Below, piece by piece: positions 40,565 to 49,640 of a stretch of DNA of 64,000 bases. A program made the translations under genes and the position numbers. The DNA is from Bradyrhizobium sp. NP1. GTDB lineage: Bacteria; Pseudomonadota; Alphaproteobacteria; Rhizobiales; Xanthobacteraceae. The notes under the pieces were generated by a model. That model was given only the letters and a program-made list of their open reading frames with translations. It had not been told where the DNA came from and searched no databases. The first letter of the stretch is position 1, and each line of letters opens with the position of its first letter. The stretch lies in assembly GCF_030378205.1 (NCBI RefSeq), contig NZ_CP127385.1, positions 3,760,001-3,824,000 on the forward strand. The letters run 5' to 3'.

Positions 40565-41395
40565 TTAGTTCCGCGGCAGCGCGTTCAGGTAGCTCGGGAG
40601 CTGATTGGGGCCGCCGGCCGGGTCGATTTCGTAGATGCCGGGGTAGCGGTGTCGCCCCGGCACGCAGCCGGAGCGGGTGCGGACCATGCCGCGACCGCAA
40701 TGGCGGCGGTGCTCGCTTTCGTTCTCGACCACCCCTGGCGAGCGTGGCCGCGTTTTTTCCTCCGGCTCGCGCGCGCCGGCGCGCACCGGCGCGGGCGGAC
40801 ATGTGCCTTCCTTCGCGGCCGCGATCGGGCAGCGCTGCGGCACGCATTTGCCGTTGACGTATTCGAGCGCGTATTCATCGCCCGACATGACGACGCGGCG
40901 ATCACAGAGGCAGACGCCGGACGTTGTCAGCTCGCCGCCCTGGCAGTTTTCGGCATCGGTCCTGACGCAGGTGCCGCCGGCGGCATTGTCGGGCGCGGGC
41001 TTCAGCCTGAACCCGGCCGGGCAGGCGCAACGCCCGTCATTCGGCGTCCCGCCCTCGCAGACGATCGTGACGCCGGGCTGCGGCGCTGCCGCGGCAGGCA
41101 GCGGAGGCGGAACCGGCGCCACCACATCGGCAAGGCAGCTTCCGCTGGGCCCATCCAGATGCGTGTTGGCGGGACAAATGCACTGGCCGCCGGCATCGTT
41201 GGCGCCGCCGACGCAAGGGCGTGGGAGGGTGGGTGCCTGAACCTGCGTCGCAGGTCCTGCGCTTTTGGGCACGCAGCGGCCGTCCCGGATTTCCTGCCAT
41301 GGGAAACAGTCGCTGTCGGTCTGCGCCAGCACCGGCAATGAATGAGCGACAATGAGGCCAAACAAAATCCCGACCGCGACAACAATGCGGGCCAT
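40565..41395 (-). CDS. Secreted Cys-rich protein with EGF-like spaced repeats
   Basis: A 276-residue exported protein: signal peptide MARIVVAVGILFGLIVAHSLPVLA, then repeated short modules with Cys and Gly such as DCFPWQEIRDGRCVPK, PCVGGANDAGGQCICPANTHLDG, GRCACPAGFRLKP, NCQGGELTTSGVCLCDRR and KCVPQRCP. About sixteen Cys suggest disulfide-stabilised repeats resembling EGF-like or trypsin-inhibitor-like modules. The C-terminal part is basic and low-complexity, ending with GRHRYPGIYEIDP. Function unknown. Confidence 0.7.
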   Translation of the reverse strand: MARIVVAVGILFGLIVAHSLPVLAQTDSDCFPWQEIRDGRCVPKSAGPATQVQAPTLPRPCVGGANDAGGQCICPANTHLDGPSGSCLADVVAPVPPPLPAAAAPQPGVTIVCEGGTPNDGRCACPAGFRLKPAPDNAAGGTCVRTDAENCQGGELTTSGVCLCDRRVVMSGDEYALEYVNGKCVPQRCPIAAAKEGTCPPAPVRAGAREPEEKTRPRSPGVVENESEHRRHCGRGMVRTRSGCVPGRHRYPGIYEIDPAGGPNQLPSYLNALPRN

Positions 41396-41605
41396 GATAA
41401 AAACCCTTCGTCGTTCTCAAAGGGTTGAGCAATCCTCATACCAGACGTCACGGACCGTATCATATCGGGAGCACGCGAGCGCCGCTCAATTCGCCGGCGA
41501 ACAGGCCGTTTCCGGCCCTTCCCGCGGGGTTTGCCTCTCGCGCAATCACCGGATAAGACGGCCTCTGAAGGCTGACGGAATCGATCAGGAAGGTAGCTTG
41601 GCGGG

Positions 41606-42373
41606 ATGCGGATCCTGTGCACCAATGACGACGGTATCCACGCCCCCGGCCTGAAGGTGGTCGAGGAGATCGCGCGCGCGTTGTCCGACGACGTCTGGGT
41701 CGTCGCGCCCGAGCTCGACCAGTCCGGGGTCTCGCATTCGCTGTCGCTGAACGATCCCTTGCGCCTGCGCGAGGTCGGGCCCCAGCATTTCGCGGTGCGC
41801 GGCACCCCGACCGACTGCATCATCATGGGCGCACGCCACATCCTCGCGCCGAAGCTGCCGGACCTCGTGCTGTCCGGCGTCAACAAGGGACGCAACGTCG
41901 CCGAGGACGTGGTCTATTCCGGCACCATCGCGGGCGCGCTCGAAGGCACCATCCTGGGGCTGCCGTCGTTCGCGCTGTCGCAGGAATTCAGCGTCGAGAC
42001 GCGCGAGAAGCCGTTGTGGGACACCGCGCTGAAATTCGCGCCCGGGATCCTGCGCAAGGTGATCGCGGCGGGCGTCCCGAAGAACACCGTCGTCAACGTC
42101 AACTTCCCCGCCTGCGCGCCTGAGGAGGTGAGGGGCGTGCGGGTGACACGGCAGGGCACGCGCAACCTCGGCTTCCTCAAGGTCGACCAGCGCCGCGACG
42201 GCCGCGGCAATCCCTATTTCTGGATCGGCTTCGAGCGCACCGCGCTGATGGATACGCCGGCCGAGGGCACGGATCTGGCCGCGCTCGCCGATCGCTACGT
42301 TTCGGTGACGCCGCTCAGGCTCGATCGCACCGACGAGGCGTTCTCGCAAGTGCTGACGGAAACGCTGAAATAA
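41606..42373 (+). CDS. surE: 5'/3'-nucleotidase SurE
   Basis: Metal-dependent nucleotidase of 255 residues. Begins [16 protein letters not shown] with the metal-binding Asp pair, [17 protein letters not shown] with the Ser, and [27 protein letters not shown]. In many proteobacteria surE-pcm-nlpD(-rpoS) are neighbours; here the same trio is present, with one receiver gene on the opposite strand between surE and pcm. Confidence 0.96.
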   Translation: MRILCTNDDGIHAPGLKVVEEIARALSDDVWVVAPELDQSGVSHSLSLNDPLRLREVGPQHFAVRGTPTDCIIMGARHILAPKLPDLVLSGVNKGRNVAEDVVYSGTIAGALEGTILGLPSFALSQEFSVETREKPLWDTALKFAPGILRKVIAAGVPKNTVVNVNFPACAPEEVRGVRVTRQGTRNLGFLKVDQRRDGRGNPYFWIGFERTALMDTPAEGTDLAALADRYVSVTPLRLDRTDEAFSQVLTETLK

Positions 42374-42394
42374 GGGAAAGAGCCTCGAAGCGCG

Positions 42395-42772
42395 TCAGAC
42401 CGGCGCGCTCTTGAGCGCGGCCTCGATCACCTTGCCGAGCGTTTCCAGCTGGAACGGCTTCTGCAGCGCAGGGCGGTCGCGATATTCCTCGGGCAGGCCC
42501 GACGAACCGTAGCCGGTCGCGAAGATGAAGGGGCGCTTGCGCGCCTTGATCAGGTCGGCCACCGGCGAGATCACCTTGCCGTTGACATTGACATCGAGGA
42601 TCGCGAGGTCGAAGTCGGCCGTTTCCGCAAGCCGGATCGCTTCGCCGATCTCGCCGGCTTCCGCAGCGACGCGAAAGCCGAGCTCCTCCAGCATGTCGGC
42701 GACCATCATGCGGATCATGACCTCGTCTTCGACGAGGAATACGTTACCACGCGGCATCCGCGCTGCGGCCAT
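42395..42772 (-). CDS. Single-domain response regulator
   Basis: A 125-residue stand-alone receiver with all functional residues: FLVEDE (E15-D16), the phosphoacceptor Asp in LAILDVNVNGK (D58), Thr in IFATGYGSS and Lys in LQKPFQLE. No output domain, so it acts through protein contacts, as with CheY- or DivK-like proteins; the VEDEVMIRMMVADMLEELGF pattern resembles small receivers of rhizobial general stress or hybrid kinase systems. No kinase is nearby. Convergent with surE. Confidence 0.9.
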   Translation of the reverse strand: MAAARMPRGNVFLVEDEVMIRMMVADMLEELGFRVAAEAGEIGEAIRLAETADFDLAILDVNVNGKVISPVADLIKARKRPFIFATGYGSSGLPEEYRDRPALQKPFQLETLGKVIEAALKSAPV

Positions 42773-43046
42773 TCACTACGTTCCTTGCCTGTCCCGGTTC
42801 TGAAATTCGCAAATAACGTCGATTGGCGCAACGGCAACATGGTCGAATAATGCGTTCTGCAACGGCAACTTTGGACGGCGTGCGGCCGATGATCGGATTG
42901 ATCGGCGCCGCCTTCAACGCCAAGCTCTCACCGGAGTTCCGGGCCTGGAACAGTGATTCGGCAGGGACCCGGATTTGCTCATAGCCGATGACAGATCAAC
43001 CTTGTCGGTCCGACGCGTTAGGTCTTGGATGCGGAAAGAGGCTGGC

Positions 43047-43688
43047 ATGGCCACAGCGCCGGAAAAAATGATGTTTCAGCTGACCTTGCGGCGACGCGGG
43101 ATCAGCGAGCAGGCCGTGCTGCGCACTATGGAGGAGATTCCGCGCGAGGCGTTCGTGGAGGAGCGGGATCGCGCCGACGCCTACCGCGACAGCGCGCTCG
43201 GCATAGCCTGCGGTCAGACCATCAGCCAGCCCTTCGTGGTCGCCTACATGACCGAGCAGCTCAAGCTGCATAAGAGCCACCGCGTGCTCGAGATCGGCAC
43301 CGGCTCCGGTTACCAGGCCGCGGTGCTGTCGCGGCTCGCCGGCCATGTGCTGACGATCGAGCGCTTCCGCACGCTGGCCGACCGGGCGCGCGAGCGGCTG
43401 GAAAAGCTCGGCTGCTATAATGTCGAGGTGATGTTCGGCGACGGCTTCGACGTGCCCGCCGGCGCCGGCCAGTTCGACCGCATCATCGTGACGGCTGCGA
43501 TGGAGGCGGTGCCGGAGAAATTGCTCGAACGGCTCGAGCCGGGCGGCATCCTGATTGCGCCGGTGGGGCCCCAGCACGGCACCCAGACCCTCATCCGCTT
43601 CACAAAAACGGCTGACGGGATCGATCGGAAGGATCTCGTGGACGTGCGTTTTGTGCCGGCAATTCCGGGCGTTGCGCGCGAACTCTGA
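43047..43688 (+). CDS. pcm: Protein-L-isoaspartate O-methyltransferase
   Basis: Repairs isoaspartyl residues with S-adenosylmethionine. 213 residues: [23 protein letters not shown], and the SAM motif [18 protein letters not shown], then GDGFDV and [16 protein letters not shown], with APVG near the end. I start at the ATG 43047 (AAAGAGG site upstream); starts at 43029 or 42975 add unconserved residues. Between surE and the NlpD-like gene. Confidence 0.93.
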   Translation: MATAPEKMMFQLTLRRRGISEQAVLRTMEEIPREAFVEERDRADAYRDSALGIACGQTISQPFVVAYMTEQLKLHKSHRVLEIGTGSGYQAAVLSRLAGHVLTIERFRTLADRARERLEKLGCYNVEVMFGDGFDVPAGAGQFDRIIVTAAMEAVPEKLLERLEPGGILIAPVGPQHGTQTLIRFTKTADGIDRKDLVDVRFVPAIPGVAREL

Positions 43689-43796
43689 ATGTCAGGATTA
43701 GCTGTTCTGACAACACCTTATTTGAGGGGTTAAGCGCTTATTTACTGGGGCCGTGTTTACTCAAATCCGTAGTTTGTTGCGTACGAGTGAGTAACC

Positions 43797-45137
43797 ATGT
43801 CCCGTGCTGTCGAGTTGCCTTGCTCGCGCCGCCTGCCGCAGGTCGCGGCGCTCGCGCTGATCTCGTTTGGCTTTGCCGGCTGCAGCGCCGACATGCAGAC
43901 GCGGCTTTCGCAAAGCTCCTTCTCCAATCCCTTTGCCTCGCAGCCGGAAGCGACCGCCTCGGTGCCGCCCGCGCCCGTCGAACGGCGCGAGCTGCCGCAA
44001 TATGCGCGTCCGCAGTCGCCCTATCAGTCATCGTCGCTGCCGCCGGCCGTCTCCGCGCCGCGCTCCTACCCGGTGTCGTCGGCCGGGGTGTCCGGGGGCG
44101 GGCGGGGTGTGGCCTCCTATGCGCCGCCGGGGCAGCCGCACCTTGAGACCACCGGCAGCGTGCCGCCGCGCTCGGTCGCGGCCACACGGGCGCCGGGCCA
44201 TGGCAACACCACGATCATCGTCGGCACCAGCGATACGCTGGATGTGCTGGCGCGCCGCTACAATGTGACCCCGGCCGCGATCCTGGCCGCCAACGGCTAC
44301 AAGGGGCCGCGCGCGCTGTCGCCGGGCCAGCAGCTCATCATTCCGAGGTCGACCGCAACCGCCGCGGCGCCGGCCCCGGCCGCGCCCGAGAGCAAGCCGG
44401 TCGTGGCAAGCGCGTCCAGCGTCCATATCGTCAATCCCGGCGACACGCTCAACAACATCGCCCGCCGCAACCACATTTCAGTGGCCGCGCTGGCCAGGGC
44501 CAACAACCTCGATACGTCAGCCAGGCTGAAGCTCGGCACCCGCCTGACCGTGCCCGGCGGCAGGACCGCTTCCGCCGAGCCGGCTCCCGCCGCCGCGCCC
44601 GTCGTGCAGCAGGCGGCCGCGCCCGCGCCCGCAACCAAGTTCGCTGCCGCAGCCATTCCGCCGCAAAGCGCGCGGCTCGCCCAGGCCGCACCGACGGCGG
44701 AAGAGACCGCGGCGGCCGAGGCGCCGGCGGTGAAAGCCAGCGAAGCCACCGGCGCGCTGCCGACCTTCCGCTGGCCGGTGCGCGGCAAGGTGATTACGAG
44801 CTACGGCGCCAAGACCAACGGCAAGGCCAATGACGGCATCAACCTCGCGGTCCCCGAGGGCACGCCGGTCAAGGCGGCCGAGGACGGCGTCGTCGCCTAT
44901 TCCGGCAACGAGCTCAAGGGTTACGGCAATCTGGTCCTGATTCGGCATTCCAACGGCTACGTCACCGCATATGCCCATGCGAGTGAGCTGATGGTGAAGC
45001 GCGGGGATTCGATCAAGCGCGGTCAGGTGATTGCCAAGTCGGGTCAGTCCGGGGAGGTGGGGTCGCCGCAGCTTCACTTCGAGATCCGAAAAGGATCCAC
45101 GCCGGTCGACCCGCTTCAATTCCTCAACGGGGCTTGA
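43797..45137 (+). CDS. nlpD: NlpD-like lipoprotein: LysM x2 and degenerate M23 domain
   Basis: A 446-residue outer-membrane or periplasmic protein. N-terminal signal with lipobox (FGFAGC), then two LysM domains (IIVGTSDTLDVLARRYNVTP and HIVNPGDTLNNIARRNHISV) and a C-terminal LytM/M23 domain. The zinc ligands of active M23 peptidases are replaced: the HxxxD motif reads NDGIN, and the C-terminal HxH reads QLH (LHFEIR). This is like E. coli NlpD/EnvC, which do not cut peptidoglycan but activate amidases, so an activator role in cell separation is inferred. Confidence 0.88.
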   Translation: MSRAVELPCSRRLPQVAALALISFGFAGCSADMQTRLSQSSFSNPFASQPEATASVPPAPVERRELPQYARPQSPYQSSSLPPAVSAPRSYPVSSAGVSGGGRGVASYAPPGQPHLETTGSVPPRSVAATRAPGHGNTTIIVGTSDTLDVLARRYNVTPAAILAANGYKGPRALSPGQQLIIPRSTATAAAPAPAAPESKPVVASASSVHIVNPGDTLNNIARRNHISVAALARANNLDTSARLKLGTRLTVPGGRTASAEPAPAAAPVVQQAAAPAPATKFAAAAIPPQSARLAQAAPTAEETAAAEAPAVKASEATGALPTFRWPVRGKVITSYGAKTNGKANDGINLAVPEGTPVKAAEDGVVAYSGNELKGYGNLVLIRHSNGYVTAYAHASELMVKRGDSIKRGQVIAKSGQSGEVGSPQLHFEIRKGSTPVDPLQFLNGA

Positions 45138-45177
45138 GCCTCGCCCGAAGCGGGGCAGTCACTCACCACAAACACGC

Positions 45178-45280
45178 CGTCATCGCCCGCGAAAGCGGGC
45201 GATCCAGTATTCCAGAGACGGTGACTGAATACGGAGAAGCCGCAGCATACTGGATTCCCCGCTTTCGCGGGGAATGACAG
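45178..45280. repeat. Palindromic intergenic repeat (GCCCGC...GAAAGCGGGC type)
   Basis: Two short stems, CGCCCGC/GCGGGCG with loop GAAA, and CCCCGC/GCGGGG with loop TTTC, plus outer arms carrying CCAGTAT and ATACTGG. Similar to the unit at 63441-63482 (GTCGCCCGA...TCGGGCGACCCAGTA). Lies in the gap between convergent NlpD-like and DUF815 genes. Confidence 0.7.
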
Positions 45281-45305
45281 TTGTGGGTGGGACTGCAGCC
45301 TGCCG

Positions 45306-46286
45306 CTACTTGCCGGTCAGCCTGACGCCGAGCCGTCCGGCCAGCTCCTGGACGAACTGCCAGGCGACGCGCCCCGACCGCGAGCCGCGCGTCGTCGACC
45401 ATTCCAGCGCCTCGCGCTCGAGCTCTTCCTCGGAAAGCTTGATGCCGAAATGGCTGCAATAGCCGTTCACCATCGCGAGGTACTCGTCCTGGCTGCAGCG
45501 GTGGAAGCCGAGCCACAGCCCGAACCGGTCGGACAGCGAGACCTTCTCCTCGACGGCCTCGCCGGGATTGATCGCTGTCGAGCGTTCGTTCTCGATCATC
45601 TCGCGGGCCAGCAGATGGCGGCGGTTCGACGTGGCGTAGAGGATGACGTTTTCGGGCCGGCCCTCGATGCCGCCTTCCAGCACCGCCTTCAGCGACTTGT
45701 AGGAGGCGTCATTGCCGTCGAAAGACAGGTCGTCGCAGAACACGATGAAGCGGAACGGCGAGGAGCGCAAAAGCTCCATCAGGGAGGGCAGGCTCTCGAT
45801 GTCCTCGCGGTGGATCTCGATCAGCTTGAGCCGGTCGGCGGCCTTGCGATCGAGGTTGATGGTGGCGTGTGCCGCCTTCACCAGCGAAGACTTGCCCATG
45901 CCGCGCGCGCCCCACAGCAGCGCGTTGTTCGCCGGCAGGCCGTCGGCAAAGCGCGCGGTGTTCTCGATCAGGATGTCACGCATCCGGTCGATGCCCTTGA
46001 GCAGGGTCATTTCAACCCGGCTGACGCGGGGCACCCTGGTCAGCTTGCCGTCCGGATGCCAGACATAGGCGTCGGCATCGGTGAACGACTCCAGGGCGGC
46101 CGAAGCAACGCTTGCGGCGGCAAGCTGCGCCGCGATGGCCTCGAGCGCCCGCGCGATCCGCTCGGGGGTGTCGTCGGCGAGGCCAATGGCGGTCGCTGTG
46201 GGGCGTTTTGCCGCGATCTGGCGGGGCTTTTGCGCAGCCGCCCCTGCAGGGCGGCGCGTGGTGGTTTTGCTGGTTTTTCTGGCCAT
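45306..46286 (-). CDS. DUF815 family AAA+ ATPase
   Basis: A 326-residue P-loop ATPase: Walker A in LLWGARGMGKSSLVKA, a Walker-B like FIVFCDDLSFD, then YKSLKAVLEGGIEGRPENVILYATSNRRHLLAREM. This is the DUF815 pattern. The N-terminal 30 residues are basic and low-complexity. The upstream extension of the frame to 46370 lacks support; ATG at 46284-46286 has MARKTSK. Function unknown; some DUF815 members are near chaperone or tRNA-related genes. Opposite strand to yajC. Confidence 0.88.
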   Translation of the reverse strand: MARKTSKTTTRRPAGAAAQKPRQIAAKRPTATAIGLADDTPERIARALEAIAAQLAAASVASAALESFTDADAYVWHPDGKLTRVPRVSRVEMTLLKGIDRMRDILIENTARFADGLPANNALLWGARGMGKSSLVKAAHATINLDRKAADRLKLIEIHREDIESLPSLMELLRSSPFRFIVFCDDLSFDGNDASYKSLKAVLEGGIEGRPENVILYATSNRRHLLAREMIENERSTAINPGEAVEEKVSLSDRFGLWLGFHRCSQDEYLAMVNGYCSHFGIKLSEEELEREALEWSTTRGSRSGRVAWQFVQELAGRLGVRLTGK

Positions 46287-46467
46287 CTCACAAGTTCCTG
46301 ACGGCGCAGCCATATCGGGCCGGGGACGGTCCCGCAAGGCGCGCAATTGGGGGGCCGGCCAGCGTTGCAATTGGGACCGCGGCCGCTATAGTCCGCGCGA
46401 ATTTACCCCTCCCGGCACGCCGAAAAAGGCGCTGCCGGGCCATTCCCGTTTCACGAGGACTGTCCGG

Positions 46468-46824
46468 ATGCTGATTACCCCTGCGTTTGCCCAGGCTGCG
46501 GGCGGCGGCGATGCCAACAGCATGTTGATGTCGCTTCTGCCGTTCGCGCTGATCTTCGTGATCATGTACTTCCTGATTCTGCGGCCGCAGCAGAAGAAGG
46601 TCAAAGATCACGCCGAGCTCGTGAAGAACATCCGCCGCGGCGACACCGTGGTCACCTCGGGCGGCCTCGTCGGCAAGGTCACCAAGGTCGTCGATGACGA
46701 CCAGATCGAGTTCGAGATTTCCGACGGCGTCCGCGTGCGCCAGATGCGGCAGATGATCTCGGGTGTGCGCGCCAAGGGCGAGCCGGCCAAGGAAGTCGCC
46801 AAGGACGAGACGTCCGCGAGCTGA
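46468..46824 (+). CDS. yajC: Preprotein translocase accessory subunit YajC
   Basis: Small membrane subunit of the SecDF-YajC complex, 118 residues. One membrane helix (MLMSLLPFALIFVIMYFLILRPQQKK) and a conserved end (RRGDTVVTSGGLVGKVTKV). First gene of yajC-secD-secF, ATG at 46468; the longer frame from 46081 overlaps the opposite-strand ATPase gene and is not coding. A possible promoter lies in the 180 bases upstream. Confidence 0.95.
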   Translation: MLITPAFAQAAGGGDANSMLMSLLPFALIFVIMYFLILRPQQKKVKDHAELVKNIRRGDTVVTSGGLVGKVTKVVDDDQIEFEISDGVRVRQMRQMISGVRAKGEPAKEVAKDETSAS

Positions 46825-46859
46825 GGCTCGCGATCGCCGCATTCTGACGGATCCAATCG

Positions 46860-48461
46860 ATGTTGTATTTCACGCGGTGGAAGGCGCTCGGCATCATTCT
46901 GACGGCGCTGTTCGTGTGCCTTTGCGCCGTTCCGAACTTCTTCCCCGAGGCGCAGGTCAAGAGCTGGCCGGCCTGGGCACAGCGGCGGCTCGTCCTCGGC
47001 CTCGACCTGCAGGGCGGCTCCTATCTGCTGCTCGAGATCGACGCCAACTCGGTGAAGAAGGACAAGCTCGACCAGATCCGCGACGACGTGCGCCGCGCGC
47101 TGCGCGATGCCAAGATCGGCTATACCGGGCTGGCGGTGAAGGGCGACGCGGTCGAGGTTCGCGTCAGCCGCGACACCGACCAGGCGACCGCGCTCGCCAA
47201 GCTGCGCGAGCTGTCGCAGCCGCTCGGCGGCCTGCTCGGCTCGAGCGGACAGCGCTCGCTCGATGTCACTGATGCCGGCGGCGGGCTGATCCGGCTCACC
47301 ATTCCGGAGGCCGCCATCAATGACCGCCTCCGCCAGACCATTGAGCAGTCGATCCAGATCGTCGAGCGCCGCGTCAACGAGCTCGGCACCGTCGAGCCCT
47401 TGATCCAGCGTCAGGGCAACGACCGTATCCTGGTCCAGGTGCCCGGCCTGCAGGATCCGACGCACCTGAAGGAGCTGCTGGGCCGCACCGCGAAGATGGA
47501 ATTCCGCATGGTCGACACCTCGGTGTCGCCGGACCAGGCCCAGGCGGGCAGGGTGCCGCCGGATTCCGAAGTGCTGATGAGCGCGTCGTCGCCGAAGGTG
47601 CCCTATGTGATCAAGAAGCAGGTGCTGGTTTCCGGCGGTGATCTCACCGACGCCCAGCCCGGCTTCGACCAGCGCACCAACGAGCCGATCGTCAGCTTCC
47701 GCTTCAATACGGCCGGCTCGCGCAAGTTCGCGCAGGCAACGACGGAAAATGTCGGCCAGCCCTTCGCAATCGTGCTCGACAAGGAAGTGATCTCCGCGCC
47801 CGTGATCCGCGAGCCGATCACCGGCGGCTCGGGGCAGATCTCCGGCAATTTCACCGTGCAGGCGGCCAACGATCTCGCGGTTCTGCTGCGCGCCGGCGCG
47901 CTGCCGGCCCCGCTCACGGTCGTTGAGGAGCGCACCGTCGGTCCGGGCCTGGGCCAGGATTCGATCGACAAGGGCGAACTCGCCGCCTATGTCGGCTCGA
48001 TCATGGTCATCGTGTTCATGCTGGTGACCTACCGGCTGTTCGGCGTGTTCGCCAACGTCGCGGTCGTCATCAACGTCGCCATGATCTTCGGGCTGCTGTC
48101 GCTGCTCAACGCGACGCTGACGCTGCCCGGCATCGCCGGCATCGTGCTCACCGTGGGCATCGCGGTGGACTCCAACGTGCTGATCTATGAGCGTATCCGC
48201 GAGGAGCTGCGCGGCGGCCGCAACGCGATTTCGGCGATCGACGCCGGCTTCAAGCGGGCGCTGGCGACCATCCTCGATTCCAACATCACCACCTTCATCG
48301 CGGCCGCCGTGCTGTTCTATATCGGCACCGGACCGGTGCGCGGCTTCGCGGTCACGCTCGGCATCGGCATCATCACCACGGTTTTCACCGCCTTCACCCT
48401 GACGCGCCTGATCGTGGCCTGGTGGGTGCGATGGAAGCGGCCGCAGACCGTGCCGATCTAG
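46860..48461 (+). CDS. secD: Protein translocase subunit SecD
   Basis: RND-family subunit that uses proton flow to assist Sec export. 533 residues: N-terminal helix, the periplasmic region with RLVLGLDLQGGSYLLLEID and the VNELGTVEPLIQRQGNDRILVQVPG signature, then five helices with LTVGIAVDSNVLIYERIREELR. The TAG stop touches the left arm of the palindromic repeat at 48461-48509. Confidence 0.96.
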   Translation: MLYFTRWKALGIILTALFVCLCAVPNFFPEAQVKSWPAWAQRRLVLGLDLQGGSYLLLEIDANSVKKDKLDQIRDDVRRALRDAKIGYTGLAVKGDAVEVRVSRDTDQATALAKLRELSQPLGGLLGSSGQRSLDVTDAGGGLIRLTIPEAAINDRLRQTIEQSIQIVERRVNELGTVEPLIQRQGNDRILVQVPGLQDPTHLKELLGRTAKMEFRMVDTSVSPDQAQAGRVPPDSEVLMSASSPKVPYVIKKQVLVSGGDLTDAQPGFDQRTNEPIVSFRFNTAGSRKFAQATTENVGQPFAIVLDKEVISAPVIREPITGGSGQISGNFTVQAANDLAVLLRAGALPAPLTVVEERTVGPGLGQDSIDKGELAAYVGSIMVIVFMLVTYRLFGVFANVAVVINVAMIFGLLSLLNATLTLPGIAGIVLTVGIAVDSNVLIYERIREELRGGRNAISAIDAGFKRALATILDSNITTFIAAAVLFYIGTGPVRGFAVTLGIGIITTVFTAFTLTRLIVAWWVRWKRPQTVPI

Positions 48462-48509
48462 GGCATGATCCCGAGAAGTGGAGACCGGTTTTCGGATCAG
48501 ATCATGCCC
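48461..48509. repeat. Palindromic repeat between secD and secF
   Basis: GGGCATGATC (48461-48470) and its exact complement (48500-48509) flank AAGTGGAGACCGGTTTTCGG, the pattern of a well-known alphaproteobacterial intergenic repeat. It starts on the last base of the secD stop codon and lies in the gap between two genes of one operon, so it will be present in the transcript. Confidence 0.8.
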
Positions 48510-48574
48510 AAACACGAAGATAGAGCGAAGAGGATGATCCAGCTTCGCGGGATCACCCTCGAGGGAATGCGCCT

Positions 48575-49576
48575 TTGACCCATTACGTCCTGATTGCGCT
48601 GGCTATCATGATCGCCGTGCTGACCGTGGTCAGCGCGCTCGGCCTGCTGCCGTCGCTGCGCATCGTCCCCGACGACACGCATTTCGACTTCACCCAGTTC
48701 CGCCGCATCTCGTTCCCGATCTCGGCGACGCTGTCGATCATCGCGATCACGCTGTTCTTCACCCACAGCCTGAACTTCGGCATCGACTTCAAGGGCGGCA
48801 CGCTGATGGAGGTGCGCGCCAAGTCCGGCAGCGCCGACATCGGTACGATGCGCTCCACGCTGAGCGCGCTCGGTCTCGGCGACATCCAGTTGCAGCAGTT
48901 CGGCGGACCGGCCGACGTGCTGATCCGCGTCGCCGAGCAGCCCGGCGGCGATGCCGCCCAGCAGGAGGCGGTGCAGAAGGTGCGCGGCGCGCTCGGCGAC
49001 GCCGTCGAATACCGCCGCGTCGAGGTCGTGGGTCCGCGCGTTTCGGGCGAGCTGCTCGCCTACGGCATGCTCGGGCTGATGCTCGCGATCGTCGGCATCC
49101 TGATCTATCTCTGGTTCCGATTCGAGTGGCAGTTCGCGCTCGGCGCCATGATCGCCAACGTCCACGACATCGTGCTGACGATCGGCTTCATGTCCATCAC
49201 CCAGGTCGATTTCGACCTCACCAGCATCGCGGCGCTGCTCACCATCCTCGGCTATTCCTTGAACGACACGGTCGTGATCTACGACCGCATCCGAGAAATG
49301 CTGCGGCGCTACAAGAAGATGCCGATGCCGCAGCTTCTGAACGAATCGATCAACTCGACGCTGTCGCGCTCGATCATCACCCACGTCACGGTGACGCTGG
49401 CGCTGCTCGCCCTGCTCTTGTTCGGCGGCCATGCCATCCACAGCTTCACGGCGGTCATGATGTTCGGCGTGGTGCTGGTCGGCACCTATACCTCGATCTT
49501 CATCGCCGCGCCGATCCTGATCTATCTCGGTGTTGGCACGCACCGTGACGCGCCGGATACGCCGCCAAAGAAATAG
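48575..49576 (+). CDS. secF: Protein translocase subunit SecF
   Basis: Partner of SecD, 333 residues: NFGIDFKGGTLMEV, a periplasmic domain, then helices with FALGAMIANVHDIVLTIGF and SIAALLTILGYSLNDTVVIYDRIREML (the D-x-R-x-R pattern). Start is probably the TTG at 48575: it has GAGGGA 8 bases upstream, and the ATG at 48567 is out of frame and stops at once. A rare start may lower SecF made per message. Confidence 0.93.
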   Translation: MTHYVLIALAIMIAVLTVVSALGLLPSLRIVPDDTHFDFTQFRRISFPISATLSIIAITLFFTHSLNFGIDFKGGTLMEVRAKSGSADIGTMRSTLSALGLGDIQLQQFGGPADVLIRVAEQPGGDAAQQEAVQKVRGALGDAVEYRRVEVVGPRVSGELLAYGMLGLMLAIVGILIYLWFRFEWQFALGAMIANVHDIVLTIGFMSITQVDFDLTSIAALLTILGYSLNDTVVIYDRIREMLRRYKKMPMPQLLNESINSTLSRSIITHVTVTLALLALLLFGGHAIHSFTAVMMFGVVLVGTYTSIFIAAPILIYLGVGTHRDAPDTPPKK

Positions 49577-49640
49577 GGGCGGCCGAACGAAAGGCGGGCC
49601 GGCCGGCGCCGCGCCGGGAACGGGTTCGGAAAGCAGCATC

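Noticed and set aside
43797..45137. Active M23 peptidoglycan endopeptidase
   Set aside because: Zinc ligands are replaced, so an NlpD-like activator is more likely.
46608..48515. Minus-strand frame of 635 codons over secD
   Set aside because: Antisense shadow of yajC and secD with biased composition.
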